Virus record (IMG/VR): IMGVR_UViG_3300044712_001987
Location: 1 to 41,670 of that record
DNA length: 41,670 nucleotides
From: a virus
Strand: one strand, 5' to 3'
The notes beneath the pieces were generated by a model, which was not told where the DNA came from, searched no databases, and was given only the letters and a program-made list of their open reading frames with translations. Below are positions 21,963 to 29,444 of this stretch, one piece after another. The translations under genes were made by a program, and so were the position numbers. Numbering within the stretch: position 1 is the stretch's first letter; each line of letters begins with the position of its first letter.

Positions 21963-22499
21963 ATGGAAACCAGCATTGTCATACATGATGAGAAGGTGAA
22001 AGCGGTCCTCGCGAGGCTCGCCGCCAAGGTTAGCGACATGTCCCCGGCCATGCACGAGATCGGCCAGTATTACGAAAGGCGGGTCCTGGAGAACTTCTCG
22101 GCCGAAAGCGACCCCGAGGGGCGGCCCTGGCCCAAGCTTTCCGCTGTCACCCTGGGGCTGGGGCTGGGAAAACCGGGACGTCTGAAAAAGAGTGGCTATC
22201 TCGCTAAAAAGGGCAGGCAGTACCTGACGAACAAGAAAATGCTGGTTGAGCGCGGCGACCTGCGGGCCTCGGTTCATTACCAGGCGGAACGCAACCAGGT
22301 GACCATCGGCGCCGGAGGCCATATACCCTACGCCGCCATTCACCAGTTAGGCGGCCTCACCGGCAGGGGCCGCAAGACCAGGATTCCGGCGCGGCCGTAT
22401 CTCGCCGTCAACGAGGGTTCGGGTATGCGCCTGGCTGAAAAGGACCGGCTGCGGATTGTCGAGATCGTGGAGCAGCACATCGCGAAAGCGGCCGGGTAA
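21963..22499 (+). CDS. G: Phage virion morphogenesis protein (Mu gpG-like)
   Basis: The 178-aa protein matches the virion morphogenesis/tail completion family: IGQYYERRVLENFSAESDPEGRPWPKL (40-66 region), a KMLVERGDLRASVHY block, and YAAIHQLGG with RIPARPYLAVNE near the C-terminus. It completes the head-tail joint. Between the MuF gene and this one lie 124 bp without a convincing gene. AGGGA precedes the ATG. Confidence 0.9.
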   Translation: METSIVIHDEKVKAVLARLAAKVSDMSPAMHEIGQYYERRVLENFSAESDPEGRPWPKLSAVTLGLGLGKPGRLKKSGYLAKKGRQYLTNKKMLVERGDLRASVHYQAERNQVTIGAGGHIPYAAIHQLGGLTGRGRKTRIPARPYLAVNEGSGMRLAEKDRLRIVEIVEQHIAKAAG

Positions 22500-22502
22500 G
22501 GC

Positions 22503-22535
22503 AGACCTGCCAGGTTTCGCAAACCTGGCAGGTCT
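22503..22535. repeat. Palindromic repeat after gpG
   Basis: A 15-bp perfect stem (AGACCTGCCAGGTTT and its complement) closes over the loop CGC. Sequences of the type GACCTGCCAGGTTT...AAACCTGGCAGGTC are dispersed intergenic repeats in many bacteria. The stem could also terminate the upstream transcript, though no T-run follows. The rest of 22536-22717 shows no gene. Confidence 0.8.
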
Positions 22536-22717
22536 CGAAAACCCCAAACCGCCAAATTTGCCTTGTGGGACGTTTTGATCGGGGCCGGGGTCTAAAGGGT
22601 CGCGGTTAAGGGGGAAGACGCAGCACAACAAAATTTAAAGATGGTTTTAATGCGGTTCTGGTTGCGGCCACGGACGGGTTTTTCTCTAATCGCTATCCGC
22701 TATCCGCTGCTTTTGAG

Positions 22718-22741
22718 ATTTTATAAAGCCCTTTACTATCA
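22718..22741 (+). promoter_or_regulatory. Candidate Mor-activated late promoter, copy 2
   Basis: This is an exact 24-bp copy of 14283-14306, with TTTATAAA and a TACTAT -10-like box at 22734-22739, 46 bp before the protease/scaffold start. The position matches the Mu late promoter in front of gene I. The flanking sequences of the two copies differ, so the identity is confined to this block. Confidence 0.65.
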
Positions 22742-22786
22742 CCCCGCCGCTCTCACTTGTATGGTGGACCGGAAACAGGAGGCCGC

Positions 22787-23800
22787 ATGAAGAAGAGAAT
22801 CAAGATGCTGAAGCCGGGGAAATTCACGGCCATGAACGGCAAGGTTGTGAATTTCAGCGAGGCGGACCTGAAGGCCACGGCCGCGGCTTATAACCCGGAG
22901 ACCTACGCGGCTCCGTTCGTCATCGGCCATCCCAAGCATGACGACCCGGCCTACGGCAGGATCGGGACCGCTGAATTCGCCGAGGGGTTCCTCTTGGGCG
23001 AGCCTGACCAGGTGGACCCGGCATTTGCCGAGGCAGTCAACGCGGGCAAGTTCAACCGGGTGTCGCTATCCCTCTACGAGCCGGACAGTCCGAACAACCC
23101 GGTCCCCGGTGTCTATTATCCCCGCCACCTCGGTTTTCTCGGGGCCATGCCGCCGGCGGTCAAGGGGCTCGGAACGGTAAGCTTCGCCGAAGGCGAGACC
23201 GGCATCATCGAGCTGGCGGCCTGGAGCGACCGCACCATCGCCCGCTTGCTCAGGAGCCTGAAGAACAAGCTTATTGAAAAATTCGGGACGGAAGATGCCG
23301 AAGCGGCCCTGCCCGAATGGGATATCGAGTCAGTCCAGGAAGAGGCCTTGCGGCCTGACATAAAAACCGAAGCAACGACGGAACCGGCGTTTGCTGAATC
23401 GAAACAGGAGGTGGAAACCATGGCTCTTACGGCCGAGCAGCTCGCCGCCAAAGAGGCGAATCTGAAGCAGAGGGAAGACGCGCTGAACACGAAGGAGACC
23501 ACCGGGGTTCATGACGGAAACGTCGCCTTCGCGGAAGGCCTGGTCAAGGAAGGGAAGCTCCTTCCGGCAAACAAGGCGGCCGTGGTTGCTGCCCTCGACT
23601 TCGCCACCGGCATCACCAAAGGTGAAACCCTGGAATTCGGCGAGGGTGACGCGAAGCAGACCAAGGCCCCGGCCGATGTTCTCCGGGACTTGTTCAGCGC
23701 CGCGCCGAAGGTCATCGAATTCAGCGAGATGGCCGGGGATCGCTTCGACCCGGAAGCGAACAAGGGCAAAATACCGGCGGATCTGGCGAAACACGTTTAA
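22787..23800 (+). CDS. I: Head maturation protease with C-terminal scaffold (Mu gpI-like)
   Basis: The 337-aa product resembles Mu I. It has an N-terminal protease-like half (MLKPGKFTAMNGKVVNFSE, then APFVIGHPKHDDPAYGRIGT and HLGFLGAMPPAVKGL) and a charged helical scaffold half (TAEQLAAKEANLKQREDALN). I did not assign the catalytic residues with certainty. The ATG at 22787 is preceded by AGGAGG. A second, internal start at 23420 makes the scaffold alone, as in Mu I/Z and lambda C/Nu3. It probably cleaves the scaffold and assembly proteins inside the prohead. Confidence 0.85.
   Translation: MKKRIKMLKPGKFTAMNGKVVNFSEADLKATAAAYNPETYAAPFVIGHPKHDDPAYGRIGTAEFAEGFLLGEPDQVDPAFAEAVNAGKFNRVSLSLYEPDSPNNPVPGVYYPRHLGFLGAMPPAVKGLGTVSFAEGETGIIELAAWSDRTIARLLRSLKNKLIEKFGTEDAEAALPEWDIESVQEEALRPDIKTEATTEPAFAESKQEVETMALTAEQLAAKEANLKQREDALNTKETTGVHDGNVAFAEGLVKEGKLLPANKAAVVAALDFATGITKGETLEFGEGDAKQTKAPADVLRDLFSAAPKVIEFSEMAGDRFDPEANKGKIPADLAKHV
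23420..23800 (+). CDS. Z: Nested scaffold protein (Mu gpZ-like)
   Basis: Inside the protease gene a textbook AGGAGG (23406-23411) lies 8 nt before an in-frame ATG at 23420. It gives a 126-aa acidic helical protein beginning MALTAEQLAAKEANLKQRED. A ribosome site this good inside a coding region points to a separate scaffold product sharing the C-terminus of the protease, as known for Mu I/Z. Confidence 0.75.
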   Translation: MALTAEQLAAKEANLKQREDALNTKETTGVHDGNVAFAEGLVKEGKLLPANKAAVVAALDFATGITKGETLEFGEGDAKQTKAPADVLRDLFSAAPKVIEFSEMAGDRFDPEANKGKIPADLAKHV

Positions 23801-23856
23801 AACCAGCGGCTAGCAGCTAGCGACTAGCGGCTCAACGACTGAAAGGAGTTCACACC

Positions 23857-24453
23857 ATGACCATCAATGGACAAGTCGGGAGCTTCTCCCGAGACGAAGA
23901 ACGCGCGCAGATCCCCGGGCATGACCCGGTCGTATTGTCCGGCAAGCTGACGGCAAATGACGGCGTATACCCGACAGGCCTTGTTCTCACCCACAACGTA
24001 TCCGGGGTGTTGATTGCTCTGGCCGAGGTGCCCGACGAGGTAATCGCCACCGGGAACGGCGCGACCCAGGTCTATAACGATACCGTGGCATCGTCCCCGG
24101 TGGAGCCCGGCACCCTCGCGATCACCGATGGCGTCGAGACGTTTACCGACGACGGCAGCGGCCGGCTGGCAGGAAGCGCCGGCGGCAGCGGCACCATCAA
24201 CTACAAGACCGGCGCTGTCTCGCTCGATTTCAACGCCAACGTGGGTAACGGTACGGATATCACCGCCGACTATGTGACCGCCGTTTCCGGCGTCCTGGAC
24301 GAACAAACGGATACCGCCTACAGCGCGTCCGGCCTGTATGTGGCGCATGGCACGGTGGACACCACGGTCCTCAAAGTCGGCAAGACCGCTAAGGCCGCGC
24401 CGTCGGAGGCGCTGCTGATGCTCTTGCAGAAGAAAGGGATATACCCGAAATAA
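23857..24453 (+). CDS. Head decoration protein (lambda gpD-like) with inserted beta domain
   Basis: This 198-aa protein is read as lambda D-type: its N-terminus (HDPVVLSGKLTANDGVYPTGLVL) and its end (EALLMLLQKKGIYPK) are family features of the capsid cement trimer. Lambda D is about 110 aa. Here about 80 residues (VIATGNGATQVYNDTVASSP through DFNANVGNGTDITADYV) are inserted. They look like a beta-sandwich module also seen in tail proteins. AAGGAG precedes the ATG. The short gap before it contains CTAGC-type repeats. Confidence 0.85.
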   Translation: MTINGQVGSFSRDEERAQIPGHDPVVLSGKLTANDGVYPTGLVLTHNVSGVLIALAEVPDEVIATGNGATQVYNDTVASSPVEPGTLAITDGVETFTDDGSGRLAGSAGGSGTINYKTGAVSLDFNANVGNGTDITADYVTAVSGVLDEQTDTAYSASGLYVAHGTVDTTVLKVGKTAKAAPSEALLMLLQKKGIYPK

Positions 24454-24539
24454 CATTTTCCCGTAGGGGCGGGGTAATCCCGCCCACATCGATAAGGTTC
24501 GAACCGGGGCATGAAGACCAGCCCCCAACAGGAGGTACC

Positions 24540-25658
24540 ATGAAACGCATTTTCGGCATTCTTTCCGTTTGGCTCGGCCTGCTTCTCCTGGCCGTTGTTC
24601 TATTTCCCGGCGCTCAGGCCATGGCTTCCGGCGGCGATCACTCACTGGCCGCCATGCCGCTTCTTGCCTTCGGCTTCATCAACATCCGCGGCCTGTTTAC
24701 CCGCGAGGCAATCATCCGCTACCTGACCGAGCTTCCGATCCTGGAGACGCCGGTCATGGACAGTATCTTCATGGTCCGTCCCCAGCAGCCGCTGCCGCTC
24801 ATCGGCGCGGACCTGCTGCAGTCCGTGGCCAAGGCCATGCCCCTGGCCCGGCGCGGCGGACGTTCCATTACCATCGCCGGGGGGACCGCATCGACCGGTT
24901 TCTATGAGCCGTTCCCGATTCGCCCCGACATCGGCGTCACCGGGGCCGACCTGAACAACCTGAAGGTGCTCATGGGTGACCAGGCGTCCCTGTCAACGTG
25001 GGCGCAGGGGAAGACCGATATCCTGCGGCGCACGGTGCGCGCCACCACCGAGGGCCTGTGCTGCGTCGCCGTCACCGGCAAGATTCAGTGGCCCGTTCAG
25101 CTGGAGGGGGGCGGCTTCGAAACCTACGAAGTTGATTTCGGATCCATCCAGAGCTACACCACCACGACCAAGTGGGACGCCTCGGGCGCCAAGCTGAAGG
25201 ACGTGTTCCTGTCGCTGCGGGGCATGCACAAGAAGCTCAAGGAGAAGGGGTACGGCGGCAAGGTCGAGATATGGGCGGGCGAGGCCGCCTATAACGCACT
25301 GTTCGCACTCGCCGAGGGGCACGTCTCCACGGCGCAGATGACCGTGGCCATCTCCGAGCAGGGGATCAATGTCGGCGGGTACCTGGTCAAGCCCAGGGAT
25401 GAGCTGTACTACAACCCGCAAACCAAGGCCATGGTGCCGGTAGTGGCCACGAAGACTGTCAAGATGATCGCCCTGGACGCCGGGCACCAGATGCCCTACT
25501 GCGCCATTGACGACCTGGACGGTAACCTCCAACCGCTCCCCTTCTTCGTTAAGCCGATCAAGACCGAAAACCCGAGCGGTTTCCAGCTGGTGGCGGAATC
25601 CAAGCCCTTCCCGATTCCTAATGTGAACGGGATATGTGATTCCACGGTGACCACGTAA
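24540..25658 (+). CDS. Major capsid protein (lambda gpE-like) with signal-like N-terminus
   Basis: From about residue 48 the 372-aa product follows the phage major capsid E family: FTREAIIRYLTELP, a RGGRSITIAGG loop, FYEPFPIRPDI, an EVDFGSIQSYTTTTKWDASG block and a KVEIWAGEAAYNALFAL helix. Residues 1-32 (MKRIFGILSVWLGLLLLAVV...AQA) are a textbook Sec signal peptide, which is abnormal for a capsid subunit. The start is supported by AACAGGAGG 4 nt upstream. It may be removed by the head protease, or the true start may be at M39 (MPLLAFGF), which lacks a good ribosome site. Confidence 0.9.
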   Translation: MKRIFGILSVWLGLLLLAVVLFPGAQAMASGGDHSLAAMPLLAFGFINIRGLFTREAIIRYLTELPILETPVMDSIFMVRPQQPLPLIGADLLQSVAKAMPLARRGGRSITIAGGTASTGFYEPFPIRPDIGVTGADLNNLKVLMGDQASLSTWAQGKTDILRRTVRATTEGLCCVAVTGKIQWPVQLEGGGFETYEVDFGSIQSYTTTTKWDASGAKLKDVFLSLRGMHKKLKEKGYGGKVEIWAGEAAYNALFALAEGHVSTAQMTVAISEQGINVGGYLVKPRDELYYNPQTKAMVPVVATKTVKMIALDAGHQMPYCAIDDLDGNLQPLPFFVKPIKTENPSGFQLVAESKPFPIPNVNGICDSTVTT

Positions 25659-25673
25659 GACTGAAGAAGTGAA

Positions 25674-25707
25674 GGGACAGGCCCTTTAGCGTTAAAGGGC
25701 CTGTCCC
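25674..25707. repeat. GGGACAGGCCC palindromic repeat, copy 1
   Basis: GGGACAGGCCCTTTA (25674-25688) pairs with its complement (25693-25707) around 4 nt. A second copy lies at 28843-28881. Both sit in short gaps between head or tail genes. The lack of T-runs argues against ordinary terminators. Confidence 0.75.
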
Positions 25708-25721
25708 CTTCGGGAGGCATC

Positions 25722-26150
25722 GTGCCGTACTGCAACCTTGTCGAAATCAAAAAGCAGCTCCCGGAAGCGGTCATTGTTCAGCTCACCGATGACACACTGA
25801 TCGGAGCGGTTGTAGTGGAAAATGTCGACAAGGCGATAGCCGACGCCGACGCGGAGATTGACGGGTACTGCCGTAAAAAGTACGACGTGCCGTTCACTCC
25901 GGTACCCTCCATCATCAACAAGCTGGCGGTGGATATCAGCATCTATAACCTGTTCTCCCGTCGGGACAGCGAACCACCCAAGGTGCGTACAGACCGATAT
26001 AACGCCGCGGTTCGTGTGCTGGAGAATATCGCCAAAGGTACGGTTACCATTGGCGCAGGCGAGGATACCGCAACCCAGGCCCCAGCCGACCTCCCACAGT
26101 TCAGCACTCCTGATCCGGTTTTCACCAAGGATAGTCTGAAGGGGTTCTGA
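25722..26150 (+). CDS. gp36-like head-tail connector (DUF1320)
   Basis: The 142-aa DUF1320 protein opens MPYCNLVEIKKQLPEAVIVQ, with DKAIADADAEIDGYCRKKYD and the RRDSEPPKVRTDRYNAAVRVL block; these are classic Mu gp36 features. It acts in head-tail joining. GTG start with GGAGG 5 nt upstream, and ATG overlap with gp37. Confidence 0.9.
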   Translation: MPYCNLVEIKKQLPEAVIVQLTDDTLIGAVVVENVDKAIADADAEIDGYCRKKYDVPFTPVPSIINKLAVDISIYNLFSRRDSEPPKVRTDRYNAAVRVLENIAKGTVTIGAGEDTATQAPADLPQFSTPDPVFTKDSLKGF

Positions 26151-26662
26151 TGTACGCCCATGAAATCATCACACGGATTACGAACCGCCTGAAGGAGCAT
26201 GTCAGCAGTGTGGAAATCGTGCCCTGCGCGAAGGCGCCGGACGACTACCGGCTCCGGCATCCGCGCGGGGCTCTTCTGGTTCACTACCCTCGCAGCGAGA
26301 ACGACCGTGGCCGCCGCTCCCGCTTCGCCGTCCGGGCCGTGGCCCGCTTCGAAGGGGATGCGCTGCTCTTCCTGGAGGCAGCGCGGCTGATTCTCAACGG
26401 GTGGCAGATCCCCGGCTGTTCCCGATTCGTATTTTCCGGCGACGAGTTCGTGGATGAGAAGCAAGGGGTCTGGGCGTATGACATTGCGTTCACCATATCG
26501 ACACCGGCGGCGCCGGTCGCCGGTGATGCGATAACGAACAAGTTGACGGCATTGACTGCCGGGCTGTGGGTGCTTGATTTCACTACTCAGACGTTCCGAA
26601 TCCTGGATGAAAACGGCAACGAGCTAACCGACGAACTTGGGGATCACCTCACATGGCAATGA
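26150..26662 (+). CDS. gp37-like tail terminator protein, copy 1
   Basis: The 170-aa protein belongs to the Mu gp37 family. Its core (LRHPRGALLVHY, VRAVARFEGDALL-LEAARL, GWQIPGCSRFVFSGDEFVDEKQGVW) is nearly identical to the second copy at 27541. It has an extra C-terminal tail (about 140-170, [18 protein letters not shown]) missing from copy 2. It is followed with overlap by the collagen-like gene. Confidence 0.85.
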   Translation: MYAHEIITRITNRLKEHVSSVEIVPCAKAPDDYRLRHPRGALLVHYPRSENDRGRRSRFAVRAVARFEGDALLFLEAARLILNGWQIPGCSRFVFSGDEFVDEKQGVWAYDIAFTISTPAAPVAGDAITNKLTALTAGLWVLDFTTQTFRILDENGNELTDELGDHLTWQ

Positions 26663-27525
26663 ACAGGGTAACGATTATACGGGTGTTGTTGGCGGCTGTG
26701 GCAACGGCGGTGATAGTAATTCCGCCCATTGCCGGGACGTCGGCCGACCGGCCGTATTACCAGTACCCCGACGCCGTACGGTTGAGAGACACCTCCCGGA
26801 TGTTGATATTCGACAATATCTCGGGCAGTCGCAACATTACCGGCGCCATGCTCCGGAGTGAATTAAGTGTCCCGGGGCCGCAAGGAGAACAAGGGCCTCA
26901 GGGGTCGACCGGCCCCCAGGGCGCAACAGGACCGCAGGGGCCACAAGGAAATCAGGGGCCACAGGGTCTGACGGGACCACAGGGTGAACAAGGGCCGCAG
27001 GGACTGACAGGCGCGCAAGGTGAACAGGGTCCGCAAGGACTGCCGGGAGCTCAAGGCGAACAGGGTCCCCAGGGGCTGACGGGTCCTCAGGGCGCAACAG
27101 GACCGCAGGGGCCGCAGGGAGATCAGGGGCCACAGGGTCTGACGGGACCACAGGGTGAACAAGGGCCGCAGGGACTGACAGGCGCACAAGGTGAACAGGG
27201 TCCGCAAGGACTGCCGGGAGCCCAAGGAGAGCAGGGTCCCCAGGGGCTGACGGGGCCACAAGGCGCGACAGGCCCACAGGGCGCGACGGGTCCTCAAGGG
27301 GCAACAGGACCGCAAGGCCCCCAGGGCCTGCCGGGGGACGCCGAGTATATCGAACCGAACGTGATGTCGGCATTCGCCGCGACCGGAAGCGACAGCACGC
27401 TCGTCCTCAAGGGGCAAACGGCCGGAGTCGTAAAGCTGGAAGTCCAGGACGAAACGGCGAATCCCAAGATCCAAATGGACTCGGCCGGCAACCTGGTGGT
27501 ACGCGGGACAATAACCATCTATTGA
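26653..27525 (+). CDS. Collagen-like secreted or virion protein
   Basis: The 290-aa product has a signal-like N-terminus ([20 protein letters not shown]), a globular stretch, about 51 G-x-y triplets (75-228) dominated by GPQ, and a 62-residue C-terminal beta domain ([19 protein letters not shown] ... [12 protein letters not shown]) that probably trimerises. Collagen-like phage proteins often serve as tail or fibre spacers, but an exported host-surface role fits the signal. The triplet region contains a 171-bp tandem repeat (from 26921 and from 27092). It sits between two copies of gp37 and overlaps the first. The ribosome site is weak. Confidence 0.85.
   Translation: MAMNRVTIIRVLLAAVATAVIVIPPIAGTSADRPYYQYPDAVRLRDTSRMLIFDNISGSRNITGAMLRSELSVPGPQGEQGPQGSTGPQGATGPQGPQGNQGPQGLTGPQGEQGPQGLTGAQGEQGPQGLPGAQGEQGPQGLTGPQGATGPQGPQGDQGPQGLTGPQGEQGPQGLTGAQGEQGPQGLPGAQGEQGPQGLTGPQGATGPQGATGPQGATGPQGPQGLPGDAEYIEPNVMSAFAATGSDSTLVLKGQTAGVVKLEVQDETANPKIQMDSAGNLVVRGTITIY
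26921..27262 (+). repeat. 171-bp tandem duplication in the collagen-like gene
   Basis: The block from about 26921 is repeated from about 27092 with few, mostly third-position, changes. 171 bp equals 19 G-x-y triplets, so the duplication keeps both frame and triplet register and suggests length variation by slippage or unequal crossover. Confidence 0.8.
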
Positions 27526-27540
27526 ACAAACGAGGCAGAG

Positions 27541-27957
27541 ATGTTCGTCCATGAAATCGTCGAGAATGTTACGACACGATTGAAGGCCCATATAACCGGG
27601 CTTGAAGTAACCGGATTCCCTGACAAGCCGGGCGATTACCGGCTCCGCCATCCACGCGGGGCGCTCTTGGTCCACTACGCGGGGAGTGATGCCGACGGAC
27701 CTCGCCGGCCGCGAATAGCGGTCCGGGCCGTGGCCCGCTTCGAAGGGGATGCGCTCCTTATCCTGGAGGCGGCGCGGTTAATCATTACCGGCTGGCAGAT
27801 AGTGGGTTGCACCAGGTTCGAGTACGCAGGCGACGAGTTCGTCGAGGAGAAGCAGGGTATCTGGGAATATGACATCGTTTTCACCACCACCAGTTCGTCC
27901 GCTCCGGTTGGGGAGGATCGGCTGAGGGAGAAATTGACGGAGTTGGGGATCACGTAG
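27541..27957 (+). CDS. gp37-like tail terminator protein, copy 2
   Basis: This 138-aa second gp37 paralogue has the same core as copy 1. A DNA stretch of about 35 bp encoding VRAVARFEGDAL is identical in both, while flanking parts have diverged. It ends DRLREKLTELG, close to the usual end of the family, so this may be the ancestral copy and copy 1 a partial duplicate carrying the collagen gene. Confidence 0.85.
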   Translation: MFVHEIVENVTTRLKAHITGLEVTGFPDKPGDYRLRHPRGALLVHYAGSDADGPRRPRIAVRAVARFEGDALLILEAARLIITGWQIVGCTRFEYAGDEFVEEKQGIWEYDIVFTTTSSSAPVGEDRLREKLTELGIT

Positions 27958-28008
27958 GGGCGGGGTCTTCCCGCCCGTAACCAGGGCGAATACAAGATTC
28001 GCCCCTAC
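27954..28008. repeat. GTAGGGGCG terminal-inverted-repeat element
   Basis: GTAGGGGCG (27954-27962) and CGCCCCTAC (28000-28008) bound a 55-bp element containing GGGCGGG/CCCGCCC and GGGCGAAT/ATTCGCCC hairpins. A half-like version, GTAGGGGCGGGGTAATCCCGCCC, occurs at 24463-24485. It looks like a small dispersed intergenic repeat of the host. Confidence 0.65.
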
Positions 28009-28027
28009 ATGAAAAAAGGAGGCACAC

Positions 28028-28822
28028 ATGCCCGCACAGAATCTGCTTGAATCAAGGTATTACTCCGGCCAGGGGGCTCTGCTCATCGCGGAGCGCGATG
28101 CAACCACCGGGGCGGCCAAGGGATACACCCACGTGGGGAACTGCCCGGAATTAAAGATGTCCGTAGCCGTGACTGTGGATGAGCACAAGGAATCGACCAC
28201 CGGCCAGAGCGGCATCGACAAACGCCGCACCAAGGAGACCAAGGTTACTGTCTCAGCGATTCTCGAATCGTTGAACAAGGAGAACCTGGCCAGGGCGCTC
28301 AGGGGAACGGCCGCTGCTGTTGTTGCCGGATCCGCTGTCGATGAGCCGGTAGTCGCCTATCTCGGGAAAACCGTGGCGCTCGCGCATCTCAAGGTGTCCA
28401 CCGTGGTGGTGAAATCGGACGACGCTATTCCGGTTACCTACGAGGTGGATAAGAACTATACGGTCAATCCCGAGGCCGGAAGTATCAACATCCTCACCAC
28501 CGCACAGCAGACCGCCCTTGGCGCCGTGGCCAACATCGCCGACGAGGACAACCTGGAAATCAGCTACTCCTATGCGGCACAGGAAACCGTCAACGCGATG
28601 ACGGAGGGGGCGAAGGATTACCGTCTGCGCTTCGAGGGGATGAATACTTCCGAGGACAATAAGTCGGTAGTGGTGGAGATTTTCAAGTTTTCCAGCGACC
28701 CGCTGAAAGAGCTTTCACTAATCGGGGAAAACTGGGGACAGATTGCCCTGGAAGGCGCCGCGCAGCTGGACCTCACCAGAACCACCGGCAGTAAATACTT
28801 CCGGGAGATTATGGAGGCGTAA
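28028..28822 (+). CDS. Tail tube protein (siphovirus type)
   Basis: The 264-aa protein has the size, composition and position of a major tail tube subunit: beta-rich, with VGNCPELKMSVAVTVDEHKE and TKETKVTVSAIL at the N-terminus, a middle Ig-like insertion and a C-terminal GTNT-like block (DYRLRFEGMNTSEDNKSVVV). No tail sheath gene lies beside it, which supports a non-contractile tail. AAGGAGG precedes the ATG. The tail chaperone and tape measure genes follow in standard order. Confidence 0.8.
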   Translation: MPAQNLLESRYYSGQGALLIAERDATTGAAKGYTHVGNCPELKMSVAVTVDEHKESTTGQSGIDKRRTKETKVTVSAILESLNKENLARALRGTAAAVVAGSAVDEPVVAYLGKTVALAHLKVSTVVVKSDDAIPVTYEVDKNYTVNPEAGSINILTTAQQTALGAVANIADEDNLEISYSYAAQETVNAMTEGAKDYRLRFEGMNTSEDNKSVVVEIFKFSSDPLKELSLIGENWGQIALEGAAQLDLTRTTGSKYFREIMEA

Positions 28823-28842
28823 TTATCAACCCCCGTCCGCAA

Positions 28843-28881
28843 GGGGACAGGCCCTTTAACGACTGTAGAGGGCCTGTCCCC
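28843..28881. repeat. GGGACAGGCCC palindromic repeat, copy 2
   Basis: GGGGACAGGCCCT (28843-28855) pairs with AGGGCCTGTCCCC (28869-28881). Same family as 25674-25707, with a longer loop (13 nt). Confidence 0.75.
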
Positions 28882-28909
28882 CTCAAAGGTTAACCACGGA
28901 GAACAGACT

Positions 28910-29308
28910 ATGCGCAAGCACGAAGTAATCGAAATCGACGGCAAGAAAATCACCGTCTCGGAATTGAAGGTAAAGGACATCCTCTCGCTCTTTCAGGGGG
29001 AGGACGGCAAACTCGGGTCGGTGAAGGTCTCTGACATAATCGGCAGGGCAAAGGACGCCATTCCCTTGGCGGTGGACTGTCCGATGGAAGAACTCAGCGA
29101 GTTCGCCCCCTCCGAGCTGGAAGAAGTGTGGGAGGCGTTCAAGAGGGTGAACGCGGTTTTTTTCAGGGTCGCGGACGGGCTGGGGCTGGTAGGCGTCCTC
29201 AACGACCTGAAAGATTCAGCCGCGAGGATTTTCTCCAGTCTGTATTTCTCCTTATTGAGCGAGGCCATGGACAAAACGTCTGGGAGTACGGATACGGAAG
29301 TTTCATAG
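28910..29308 (+). CDS. Tail assembly chaperone (lambda G-like)
   Basis: The 132-aa product is the zero-frame tail chaperone, beginning MRKHEVIEIDGKKITVSELK. It sits between tail tube and tape measure genes and binds the tape measure protein before tail assembly. A slippery T-TTT-TTC at 29158-29164 diverts some ribosomes into the -1 frame to make the longer GT form. Confidence 0.85.
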   Translation: MRKHEVIEIDGKKITVSELKVKDILSLFQGEDGKLGSVKVSDIIGRAKDAIPLAVDCPMEELSEFAPSELEEVWEAFKRVNAVFFRVADGLGLVGVLNDLKDSAARIFSSLYFSLLSEAMDKTSGSTDTEVS

Positions 29309-29421
29309 AGGCTTTACAAGCCGTTTACAAGCACGATGAAGAGGCGATAAAGCGGGTCGCGACAGCGGTCCGCATGGCGTATCACGCAGACGCGAAGGGA
29401 TTTGATAAGTGGATGGGATAG
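28910..29421 (+). CDS. Frameshifted tail chaperone GT
   Basis: A -1 shift at 29158-29164 joins the first 85 residues of G to 85 residues from the overlapping frame (QGRGRAGAG... to ...YHADAKGFDKWMG), ending at 29421, to give about 170 aa. The T part contains EDFLQSVFLLIERGHGQNVW and VATAVRMAYHADAKGF, typical of GT C-terminal domains. It lacks its own start and ribosome site. GT is the form that loads tail tube protein onto the tape measure complex. Confidence 0.82.
29158..29164 (+). other. Programmed -1 frameshift site (T TTT TTC)
   Basis: In the G frame the codons are GTT TTT TTC, giving the canonical X-XXY-YYZ heptamer T-TTT-TTC. After slippage the next codon is CAG at 29164-29166 and the -1 frame stays open to 29421. 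The shift direction and place match lambda G/GT and most siphoviruses. Confidence 0.85.
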
Positions 29422-29444
29422 GCAGAGACCCCACGGAGTAATAC

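Noticed and set aside
26921-27262. Possible CRISPR array
   Set aside because: The repeats are contiguous, in register with G-x-y codons, and have no unique spacers or cas genes nearby.
26863-27675. Leftward 270-aa repetitive open frame
   Set aside because: It is the mirror of the collagen-like triplets. The repeats make the reverse strand open but the product has no ribosome site and spans two real genes.
29128-29421. Independent 97-aa gene between G and the tape measure
   Set aside because: No ribosome site and its first part overlaps G. The slippery heptamer in phase explains it as the -1 part of GT.
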